From the NCBI RefSeq assembly GCF_022430545.2, contig NZ_CP092488.2, positions 1,860,001 through 1,924,000 of the forward strand: a stretch of 64,000 nucleotides of DNA, in the 5' to 3' direction. The notes under the pieces were generated by a model. That model did not search any database and was not told where the DNA came from. It worked only from the letters and a program-made list of their open reading frames with translations. Below, piece by piece: positions 42,913-49,930 of this stretch. Each line of letters opens with the position of its first letter. The first letter of the stretch is position 1. Source of the stretch: Mycobacterium paraterrae (GTDB lineage Bacteria; Actinomycetota; Actinomycetes; Mycobacteriales; Mycobacteriaceae). A program made the position numbers and the translations under genes.

Positions 42913-43809
42913 ATGGGTGAGACGGCGCAGGGTGCCGACGGTCTCGAGGTCGACGAGGACTGGGTTCGATACGAGGTGGTCGAGCCACACATCGCCCAGA
43001 TAACGATCAACCGGCCGGACCGGCGCAACGCCATCCTCTCGCCGGACATGCACGACCTCTTCAAGGACAGGCTGGACAAGGCTGAAGCCGACGATGACGT
43101 CAAGGTGGTCGTGCTCACCGCGGCAGGCAAGGACTTCTCCAGCGGCGACGACGTGCGCAGGCTCCCCATCGAGAAAGCGGGCCTGAGCAAGGGAAAACGA
43201 CTGCCGCAGACGGCACGACTGGCCAATGCCCGTCGGCTGCATCGGCATCTCACCAACTGGCTCGAGTTTCCGAAGACAGTGATCGCAGCATGCCAGGGCG
43301 CAACACTCGGAGCCGGGATGAACTTGGCGTTAGCGGCCGACATCCTGGTCGTTGCCGACGACATGTACCTGGCCCGACCGCAGGCGCGTATCGGCTTCGC
43401 CGGCTTCTCCACCGCAATGCCACTGGCACTGCTCAAGCTCGGGCCTAACCGGGGCTACGAAGCAATGATCACGGGCCGCAAGGTGCACGCCGCGGAACTC
43501 AAAGACTGGGGCGTGGCCGCGTCGGTCGTGCCGGTCGACGACCTGCGAGATGAGGCACTGCGGTACGCGCGGGCCATCGCGCATCACTCCGCCGACGGCC
43601 TGATGATCGGCAAACACGCGCTCATCACCTTCTGGAATGCCGTGGGCATGGCGCAATTCCGTGACTGGGTTCCAATGGGACACAGCGTGTTCAGCAATCT
43701 GTCGTGGCGGGACGACGAGTTCAACTTCATGAAGGAGCGCACGACTCGCGGCGGTCGTGAGGCGATGGCCGAGCTTGAGCGGCGCTACGCCGAATGGGGC
43801 TTCGAATAA
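42913..43809 (+). CDS. Crotonase-fold enoyl-CoA hydratase/isomerase family protein
   Basis: 298 aa, longer than the family norm owing to an N-terminal extension and a charged insert (IEKAGLSKGKRLPQTARLAN). ITINRPDRRNAIL, FSSGDDVRRL and CQGATLGAGMNLALAADILVVA mark the fold. Classical glutamates are N (GAGMN) and Q (RPQARIG). GAGAGGCGAG before ATG 42913 supports the start over 42868. Single-gene unit from D13; its stop lies inside D14. Confidence 0.85.
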   Translation: MGETAQGADGLEVDEDWVRYEVVEPHIAQITINRPDRRNAILSPDMHDLFKDRLDKAEADDDVKVVVLTAAGKDFSSGDDVRRLPIEKAGLSKGKRLPQTARLANARRLHRHLTNWLEFPKTVIAACQGATLGAGMNLALAADILVVADDMYLARPQARIGFAGFSTAMPLALLKLGPNRGYEAMITGRKVHAAELKDWGVAASVVPVDDLRDEALRYARAIAHHSADGLMIGKHALITFWNAVGMAQFRDWVPMGHSVFSNLSWRDDEFNFMKERTTRGGREAMAELERRYAEWGFE

Positions 43810-43839
43810 TCAGCTATACAGATTCTGTCCATGTGTTCT
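43807..43839. promoter_or_regulatory. Dyad operator D14
   Basis: Left arm TAATCAGCTATACA, centre GATTC, right arm TGTCCATGTGTTCT; triplets TCA, ACA, TGT, TGT. The left arm begins at the stop codon of the crotonase gene. TATGCT at 43841-43846 is a -10-like box for the SDR/Rieske operon (start 43877). Confidence 0.65.
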
Positions 43840-43876
43840 GTATGCTGAGTCGGAGTCTGCAGCTAAGGGAGCGATG

Positions 43877-44782
43877 ATGGGTGTTCTTGACGGGCGAAAG
43901 GCGCTGGTGACTGGCGCCGGTCGTGGGATCGGTGCCGCGGTCGCAGAAGGTCTGGCGGCTGAAGGGGCTACCGTCCTGGTTTCCGACGCCGGGGTGGCCG
44001 TGGACGGCAGCGGTCACGACGCGGGTCCCGCCGAAACCGTCGCCGCGGCGATCAACGAGCGCGGCGGCAAGGCGTTCTCCGACAGCACCGACATCACCGA
44101 TTTCGCCGCCTGCGAAGAGTTGATCACCCGGGCTGCCGCCACCCTCGGCGGATTCGACATCATGGTGAACGCAGCGGGCATCCTGCGCGACGGCATGGTC
44201 TTCAAGATGAGCGAGCAGGATTTCGACTCTGTCGTTGCCGTACACCTCAAGGGCACATTCAACCTGACCCGGCATGCGGCGGCGTGGTGGCGGGAGAACC
44301 GCGGCGGCCAGTATCGCCTGATCAATTTCACATCGATGTCGGGCCTCCAGGGCGCGCCGAGCCAACCCAACTACGCCGCCGCGAAGATGGGCATCGTCGG
44401 GTTGACTTTTTCCTGTGCGAACGCACTCAAGGGCTACGGTGTGCGTTCCAATGCGATCGCCCCTATCGCAGGCACCCGAATGACCCAGGGCATCAAAGGC
44501 GGTGGCAGCATGGACTATTCGCCAGAGAACAAGCGGCTGGCGCCAGAGAATGTCGTCCCGCCAGTCGTGTACCTGGCCAGCGAGCAATCGGAATGGCTCA
44601 ACCGTCGCGTGATCTTCGCGGGCAACGGCCGGATCAGTCTGATGTCGAATCCTGTCGTTGAACGCGAGATCGTGTCCGCATCCGGCACCTGGGACATCGC
44701 CAGCGCGTTCACCGAGATCGAGACCTCGTTCAAAGAAGCGGTGCTCTACCCCAACATCTTCGACAAGCCGCCCGCCGGCTAA
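43877..44782 (+). CDS. Short-chain dehydrogenase/reductase
   Basis: 301 aa, of the longer SDR type related to the MFE-2 (hydroxyacyl-CoA dehydrogenase) group: TGAGRGIGAAVAEG, DAGVAVDGSGHDAGPAE insert, NAAG, catalytic S in NFTSMSG, YAAAK, and a C-terminal tail with LNRRVIFAGNGRISLM in place of the usual GG motif. The ATG at 43877 is better spaced from AAGGGAG than the one at 43874. It heads the D14 operon with the Rieske oxygenase, DUF35 and thiolase. Likely oxidises a hydroxyacyl-CoA. Confidence 0.87.
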   Translation: MGVLDGRKALVTGAGRGIGAAVAEGLAAEGATVLVSDAGVAVDGSGHDAGPAETVAAAINERGGKAFSDSTDITDFAACEELITRAAATLGGFDIMVNAAGILRDGMVFKMSEQDFDSVVAVHLKGTFNLTRHAAAWWRENRGGQYRLINFTSMSGLQGAPSQPNYAAAKMGIVGLTFSCANALKGYGVRSNAIAPIAGTRMTQGIKGGGSMDYSPENKRLAPENVVPPVVYLASEQSEWLNRRVIFAGNGRISLMSNPVVEREIVSASGTWDIASAFTEIETSFKEAVLYPNIFDKPPAG

Positions 44783-44802
44783 GGCACCGGAAGGGGTACG
44801 CG

Positions 44803-46209
44803 ATGACCGCCATCGACGTTGGGACCGAATCGGAGGCGACCGGCAAGGTGCCCCCCCGCTACGCGTGCGGGGAGACGTTCGTCCCGAAGAGCCGCTACAT
44901 CGATGCCGAGTTCCTGCAGCTCGAACTCGACCGGCTCTTCACCAAGGTCTGGCAGCCGGCGTGCCGGGAGGAAGAGATCCCTGACCCCGGAAGCTTTTAC
45001 GAGTACACCATCGGCCGGCAATCGATCATGGTGGTACGGCAAAAGGATGGAGCGATCAAGGCGTTCTACAACGCCTGCACCCACCGCGGCATGAAAGTCG
45101 TGCGGGGGACCGGCTGCGCCACCGCCGGCGACCTGCGCTGCGAATTTCACGGTTGGCGATACGCGCTCGACGGGCGCTCATCATTCGTGCCGTCCCGTGA
45201 CGAATTCCTGAACCGTCCGAGGGAGCAGTGGTCGCTGCGGCAGGTCGCCGTGGGCGCGTGGGGCGGATGGGTTTTCATCAGCATGGCCGACGACCCGCCG
45301 GAGCTACTCGAATGGTTGGACCCGCTCCCCACCGCGTTGGAGCCATTTCGTTTGCAGGACATGCGATTCCGCTGGCGCAAGCGCACCAGGTTGGCCGCCA
45401 ATTACAAGACGGTCATCGACGCGTTCATCGAGGGCTATCACACCCCGGGCACGCATCCGCAGACATTGCGGGCCGTCCAGGGTCCGCGACCGTCCGCCGA
45501 ACCCGCGCCGCCCCAAGAGTTCGTCTACGCGCCGTACACGCCGACAATCCCCTATCGCAATCATTCGCGTTTCATCTACACAGCCCGGCCCGACACCGGT
45601 GACCGCGACAGTGCGCGCAAGGAACAGGCGGCGCGACCAGAGGTGTTCGCCAACTCCATGCAGTACAACTACCTCGAGATAGGTTCACTGGTCACCGAGC
45701 GGGATTACCGGGCGGCACAACAGCTGGCCACCATGGAGCCCGGTGAGATCCCGCCATTCGTGCTGTACCACCAGATGTGCGAGGAGTTGGCGCTGGCCGA
45801 GGGCGTCGATTTTCCGAAGATGACGATGGAGCAGTACTTCGCCGGCAACGGCGACTGGCATGTCTTTCCCTCACTGGTGATCCTGGTGGAGAAGTCGTGC
45901 TTGCTGGGCTACCGCATGCTTCCCGACGCCGAAGACCCGAATCGCTGTGTGTTCGAGATGTTTTCGCTGGAGCATTTCGCCGCGGATGAGGTGCCCGAGA
46001 CGAGCTGGCTCGAGGTTGAACGTTGGCAGGACCACGACGGCTGGGGTGAACTCCCCGCCCAGGATCTCAGGAACATCGACGCGATTCACGCCGGCATGCA
46101 TTCCCGTGGCTTCGAAGGTCTGTGGCTCAATACCGCCCAGGAGATGTCGATCCGTAACGAGCACGCGATCGCCGACCGGTTTATTTTCGGTGTCGACGGC
46201 GATGGCTGA
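44803..46209 (+). CDS. Rieske-type ring-hydroxylating oxygenase, alpha subunit
   Basis: 468 aa. The Rieske 2Fe-2S ligands are C92-x-H94 (CTHRG) and C113-x2-H116 (CEFHGW). The mononuclear iron site is formed by GYH213TPGTH218 with a later acidic residue. It is of the single-component-alpha type; no beta subunit, reductase or ferredoxin gene is adjacent, so electron transfer must come from elsewhere. It probably hydroxylates or demethylates a cyclic or aromatic intermediate. The stop overlaps the DUF35 gene by eight bases. Confidence 0.9.
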   Translation: MTAIDVGTESEATGKVPPRYACGETFVPKSRYIDAEFLQLELDRLFTKVWQPACREEEIPDPGSFYEYTIGRQSIMVVRQKDGAIKAFYNACTHRGMKVVRGTGCATAGDLRCEFHGWRYALDGRSSFVPSRDEFLNRPREQWSLRQVAVGAWGGWVFISMADDPPELLEWLDPLPTALEPFRLQDMRFRWRKRTRLAANYKTVIDAFIEGYHTPGTHPQTLRAVQGPRPSAEPAPPQEFVYAPYTPTIPYRNHSRFIYTARPDTGDRDSARKEQAARPEVFANSMQYNYLEIGSLVTERDYRAAQQLATMEPGEIPPFVLYHQMCEELALAEGVDFPKMTMEQYFAGNGDWHVFPSLVILVEKSCLLGYRMLPDAEDPNRCVFEMFSLEHFAADEVPETSWLEVERWQDHDGWGELPAQDLRNIDAIHAGMHSRGFEGLWLNTAQEMSIRNEHAIADRFIFGVDGDG

Positions 46210-46630
46210 CGATTCTGCGGGCACGCGACCGTTGCCCGCGTTGACGGCTGGCAATCGCCCGTACTGGACGTCGGGCGCCGAAGGGGTATGGCGGCTACAG
46301 CGCTGCCCGGAATGTGAGCGTCTTATCCACCCGCCCACGCTGCGTTGCCAATACGACCACGCCGTACCGGTGTGGGAGGCGCTGTCGGGCCGTGGCACCG
46401 TCGAATCCTGGACGGTCAACCACCACCCGTTTTTTCCCGGCATCCCGACGCCGTACGTCATCGCTTTCGTCAACCCGGTCGAGGACACCCGCGCGCGGGT
46501 GTTGACCAACCTCGTCGACGTCGACCCTGAACGGATACACGTCGGCATGCCGGTTCGCGTGACATTCGAGTCCTGTTCCGACGGTGAGGATGACGACGTC
46601 TACCTGCCCATGTTCTCCCCGGAGCGGTGA
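46202..46630 (+). CDS. DUF35 OB-fold protein with zinc-ribbon-like N terminus
   Basis: 142 aa. LQRCPECERLIHPPTLRCQYDH is the rubredoxin-like knuckle, but the fourth ligand position is H not C. GRGTVESWTVNHHPFFPG, YVIAFVNPVEDTRARVLTNLV and MPVRVTFES form the OB fold. Coupled to the following thiolase by overlapping GTGATG. Likely partner of that thiolase-like protein, as in the 2785-4381 pair. Confidence 0.87.
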   Translation: MADDSAGTRPLPALTAGNRPYWTSGAEGVWRLQRCPECERLIHPPTLRCQYDHAVPVWEALSGRGTVESWTVNHHPFFPGIPTPYVIAFVNPVEDTRARVLTNLVDVDPERIHVGMPVRVTFESCSDGEDDDVYLPMFSPER

Positions 46631-47811
46631 TGGCCGGAAGGCTCACCGACGACGTGATCATCAGCGGCATAGGCCAATCCGACATCGGTCGCCGACTCGG
46701 ACGCGATCCGTTGGAGCTGACGATCGACGCATGTGTGGCAGCGGTCGAGGACGCCGGGCTCACCCTCGCAGATATCGACGGGCTGACGACCTATCCGGGC
46801 GCATCGATGGCCGGCAAAGGCTTTTCCGGCGCCGGACTGCGGGAACTGCACGACGCACTCGGGATTCGGCCCAACTGGGTCGCCGGTGGGGTCGAGTACC
46901 CCGGGCAGTTGGGTGCGGTGGTCGATGCGATGCTCGCCGTCGCGGGGGGCATGGCGAATCACGTGCTGTGCTGGCGCAGCATCTGGGAGGGCACGGCCCA
47001 GGGCAGCGGCCGCCGTCGTGGGTACGGGGTGCCGGCAGGCTCGCGCGCGACCGGTCAACTCGGCTGGCAGCTGCCTTACGGTGTGTCGGCGGCGAACCTC
47101 GCTGCGCTGCAAATCCGTTCGCGTATGGAACGTTTCGGCCTCAAGAGAGAGCAACTCGCTCAGATCGCGATCGTGCAGCGCGCGCATGCCAAGCTCAACC
47201 CGAAGGCGGTATACACCGATCCCATCGACCTGGACACCTATCTGGGGGCGAGGATGGTGTCGGACCCGCTGTGCATGTACGACTGCGACATCGCCTGCGA
47301 CGGTGCGACGGCGTTCGTGGTGTCACGCGCGGAACACGCAGCTGCGCTGGATCATCCCGGCGTGGTCGTAGAAGCGCTCGACTGTGCGCACCACGATAGG
47401 TTTCTCTGGGAGGGTGGTCAGGATATCGCCCGCTTGAACTCCCGGTGGTCGACTATTTGGAAACGTACCGATTTCACGCCGGCCGACGTCGACTACGCGT
47501 CTCTATACGACGGTTTCAGTGTCTTCGTCCTGTGCTTTCTGGAGGACTTCGGATTTTGTCAGTTCGGCGAGTCAGGGGAGTGGGTAGCTGATCCGGCGCG
47601 ATTTTCACTCGGCGGCGAGTTACCCATCAACACCGCGGGCGGACAGCTCTCCGGTGGTCGTCTGCATGGCTTCGGTCATTTGCACGAAGCGTGTGTGCAG
47701 GTACGCGGAGACGGGGGTGTCCGGCAGGTGCCCGACGCCGCCCTGGCGGCCTGTGGCGTCGGCGGCGCCAACAGCGGCACAACGATGATGCTGTTACGCC
47801 GATCGAACTGA
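46630..47811 (+). CDS. Thiolase-like lipid-transfer protein, Cys-less (Ltp2-type)
   Basis: 393 aa. The nucleophile region reads GGVEYPGQLGAVVDAM, with no Cys. DYASLYDGFSVFVLCFLEDFGF and the C-terminal GGQLSGGRLHGFGHLHEAC resemble Ltp2, the retro-aldolase of bacterial steroid side-chain cleavage. The start may be ATG 46630 (GGAG five bases upstream) or GTG 46627, which overlaps the DUF35 stop. A lyase complex with the DUF35 protein is likely. Last gene of the D14 operon. Confidence 0.85.
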   Translation: MAGRLTDDVIISGIGQSDIGRRLGRDPLELTIDACVAAVEDAGLTLADIDGLTTYPGASMAGKGFSGAGLRELHDALGIRPNWVAGGVEYPGQLGAVVDAMLAVAGGMANHVLCWRSIWEGTAQGSGRRRGYGVPAGSRATGQLGWQLPYGVSAANLAALQIRSRMERFGLKREQLAQIAIVQRAHAKLNPKAVYTDPIDLDTYLGARMVSDPLCMYDCDIACDGATAFVVSRAEHAAALDHPGVVVEALDCAHHDRFLWEGGQDIARLNSRWSTIWKRTDFTPADVDYASLYDGFSVFVLCFLEDFGFCQFGESGEWVADPARFSLGGELPINTAGGQLSGGRLHGFGHLHEACVQVRGDGGVRQVPDAALAACGVGGANSGTTMMLLRRSN

Positions 47812-47858
47812 TAACTGCATAGGTGTCGTTTGGGTCAGGCTCGCCTGCGGTCTAACCC

Positions 47859-47892
47859 TACACAATAGGACATTATATGTACATATTGTTCC
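47859..47892. promoter_or_regulatory. Orphan dyad operator D15
   Basis: Left arm TACACAATAGGACA, centre TTATA, then TGTACATATTGTTCC. All four triplets are present, but the last TGT is one base further out than in the other sites. TATTGT at 47884-47889 could be a -10. Nothing convincing is transcribed from it: the thiolase ends at 47811 and rightward only a doubtful 68-codon frame begins. Confidence 0.6.
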
Positions 47893-47965
47893 ATTCGGCA
47901 CTGACATGGCCTTGAAAGCTGCAATGATTGAAGTACTGGTGCTGCTTGCATGGTGCAGGTGGTGG

Positions 47966-48322
47966 TTACAGTTGCCGGCAGCGGCATTCACCGAGTCTCA
48001 TTGGGCTGTTGAGTTTTCGCGCAGCATAGGTGCGGTGGGAGGATCGCCGCAGAAGGCTCCGAATAACGTTGCCGCCAAAATGAAACCCGTAGCACAGAGC
48101 CACGATGACTGATGCCGTGCGAAATCGCGGGACTGCGAGCAGTAGGCCGATCGACGTTTCTACCGCGCCATTAATGTAGACGAACGTTCGTGGCCGTTCG
48201 GGAAAGCCGAGCTTAGTGATCGGCTCAAAAATTCGCGGACGCACGAAATGCGCGAGTCCGACAGCCATTACGGACATCCCGAAGTACAGTTTGCGCCGGT
48301 CGCGGCTGCGGTCGTGTACCAT
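47966..48322 (-). CDS. Small DoxX-like membrane protein
   Basis: 118 aa. RRKLYFGMSVMAVGLAHFVRPRIFEPI, then TFVYINGAVETSIGLLLAVPRF, then TASVIVALCYGFHFGGNVI form three to four hydrophobic helices, matching small mycobacterial DoxX-like proteins. The C terminus (RTYAARKLNSPMRLGECRCRQL) has no such look and may be readthrough of a frayed end. The ATG is at 48322. Lower GC than its neighbours. Function unknown. Confidence 0.6.
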   Translation of the reverse strand: MVHDRSRDRRKLYFGMSVMAVGLAHFVRPRIFEPITKLGFPERPRTFVYINGAVETSIGLLLAVPRFRTASVIVALCYGFHFGGNVIRSLLRRSSHRTYAARKLNSPMRLGECRCRQL

Positions 48323-48338
48323 GCCTTAACTTTGCAGC

Positions 48339-48455
48339 GCCGTCGTTTCTAGGAGCCTCGAGATACGTGGCAAGCATCCGTTGCCGTCGATCTGGTGGGC
48401 TACAGACGCGAATCTCCCCTGTGCGAATGCCTTTGGCGAAGACAACTTCATTCAC
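48339..48455 (-). pseudogene. Duplicated remnant of a TetR C-terminal tail
   Basis: The 39 codons starting at 48455 carry AKGIRTGEIR, nearly identical to AKGIRAGEIR in the C-terminal tail of the double TetR gene just upstream. At DNA level, about 21 of 26 bases match around GCCAAnGGnATTCG. The similarity then fades and continues as unrelated sequence across the DoxX-like gene's 5' end. Best read as a decayed tandem duplication or a scar of an older regulator gene. Confidence 0.5.
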
Positions 48456-49792
48456 TTGTCACGGTCAGCGATACCCCGCAGGGTGGTGTCTCGAGCCAGC
48501 AAAAGGGAATTTCGTGTGCCAATATCTCTCAGAATGTTTTCTGGAATCCACTGCTCGCCGATGATGCAGCGAGCTAATTGTTCCGTTGCTGCGCTCTCGG
48601 TCCTTATCTCGCCTGCCCGAATACCCTTGGCTAGAAGTGCTTTCATCTGCCGAATGCGGGTGGCGAACGACCACGCCGGGGTGGCCGTATCGGGGGGTGT
48701 TTGACGCAGCCACGCCAACTGAATTCGAAACTCGTCCGGAAATTGGTCGAGCGCATTGATATTCAGCCAGCTCAGCGCATCGAGCTTCTCAATGGTCGTC
48801 GAATCCGAGCGGACAATATCCGTCCAAGCACCACCAACCTTGCGTCCGAACTCGAGCATGATCGACATCAGCAGCTCATCTTTGGAGCCGACTACACGGT
48901 AAACCGTCCCGGTGCACAAGCCCGAGGCTGCGGCGATGTCGCGCACCGTCGTCATTTCGTATCCACGTCGACCGAATTCGGCGCGCGCGACCGCCCGCAA
49001 ATGAGCGGCCTTGAGATCGGTGGCATCTTCGGTGTCCACCCAACTCTCGATGATCTCCTCGGCCACCGCGAATGCTTCTGACTTGTCGAGATCGGCGTCA
49101 GTAGGTGAATTGACCGCGAGGCCTTCTAACAGGATCCGACTTTTCAGTTTGGCCACTTCGTCGACGGCGGCATTGTGTCGGACGGGATCGAGACCAGCAT
49201 GCAACATGCTCTGGCAGATACGGTCGGCCAAGGTGGGCAAATCGGAGTCGACTCGGATATACCCGCTCCATCGGCCGGCGCGGAGCGCCTGCAGCATCGC
49301 GGCTTGGATCTTGGCCGGCGGACGCTTCGCCAATTGGACAAGCTCGGGATCATTGCTGGGGCCCTCGTAGAACGACATCTGAAGTGCGGCACGATGTTCC
49401 ACAGCGCAGCGTGCGATTTCGCACGCGAGTGCTTCGATCTGATCGGACACTGGACCACGGTCGGGTTCGTCGACGCGTGCGAGGGCCGCGTCACCGATAC
49501 GATCCAGATCAGCGTGATAGCGCCGAATAAGCTCGAGGAAGATGGCCTCTTTCGACTCGAAGTGGTGATACAGACTGCCGGCCAGAATGCCCGCGGCGTC
49601 AGCGATCTGTTGCACGGACGTCCTTAAGCCCGTCGCGGCGACAACGGCGCTTGCCGCTCTCAAGATTTCGGTGCGGCGGGTGGCGTCAACCGATCGCTGG
49701 TCCGACACTGCGACGAGCTTGCCATTGCGACGACTTTTATGGCTCCCCGCGGACCGGCTCTGGACGGAACTTCGCTTCGCGCCGTCGGCCAT
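48452..49792 (-). CDS. Double TetR-domain transcriptional regulator (Mce3R-like)
   Basis: 446 aa with two TetR units in one chain. The first HTH is TSVQQIADAAGILAGSLYHHFESKEAIF (about residues 56-84) and the second is TTVRDIAAASGLCTGTVYRVVGSKDELL (about 282-310). Mce3R of M. tuberculosis is the known example of such a single-chain double TetR. The ATG at 49792 has AAAGGAGG eight bases upstream; the ATG at 49822 is less supported. It lies at the border of regions 1 and 3 and, by position, could control region 3 through the B-type element. The inverted repeat 49834-49852 may be its own operator. Confidence 0.87.
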   Translation of the reverse strand: MADGAKRSSVQSRSAGSHKSRRNGKLVAVSDQRSVDATRRTEILRAASAVVAATGLRTSVQQIADAAGILAGSLYHHFESKEAIFLELIRRYHADLDRIGDAALARVDEPDRGPVSDQIEALACEIARCAVEHRAALQMSFYEGPSNDPELVQLAKRPPAKIQAAMLQALRAGRWSGYIRVDSDLPTLADRICQSMLHAGLDPVRHNAAVDEVAKLKSRILLEGLAVNSPTDADLDKSEAFAVAEEIIESWVDTEDATDLKAAHLRAVARAEFGRRGYEMTTVRDIAAASGLCTGTVYRVVGSKDELLMSIMLEFGRKVGGAWTDIVRSDSTTIEKLDALSWLNINALDQFPDEFRIQLAWLRQTPPDTATPAWSFATRIRQMKALLAKGIRAGEIRTESAATEQLARCIIGEQWIPENILRDIGTRNSLLLARDTTLRGIADRDK

Positions 49793-49833
49793 GGCCAAGC
49801 CCTCCTTTGCCGGTCTTCGCACGGGTGCACACC

Positions 49834-49852
49834 TAGATATGGATTCTATCTA
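49834..49852. promoter_or_regulatory. Inverted repeat upstream of the double TetR gene
   Basis: TAGATA at 49834-49839 and TATCTA at 49847-49852 are perfect complements around seven bases. It lies about 40 bases upstream of the gene's ATG in the leftward direction, in the place of an autoregulatory operator. It differs from both D and B elements. Confidence 0.5.
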
Positions 49853-49930
49853 AGCCGGGCAGCGACGATGTTGCGATGCGACGGCCGGTCGTGGTGCTGA
49901 GCAGTTCATCGATACCCACCGCGGCCTACC

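Noticed and set aside
1152..47892. KstR- or KstR2-type operators as the explanation of the repeated site
   Set aside because: The sites do not show the TNNAACNNGTTNNA or ANCAAGNNCTTGNT patterns known for those regulators.
47906..48112. 68-codon rightward frame starting 14 bases after D15
   Set aside because: Product has no recognisable pattern and its second half is antisense to the DoxX-like gene; retained only as a comment on the orphan operator.
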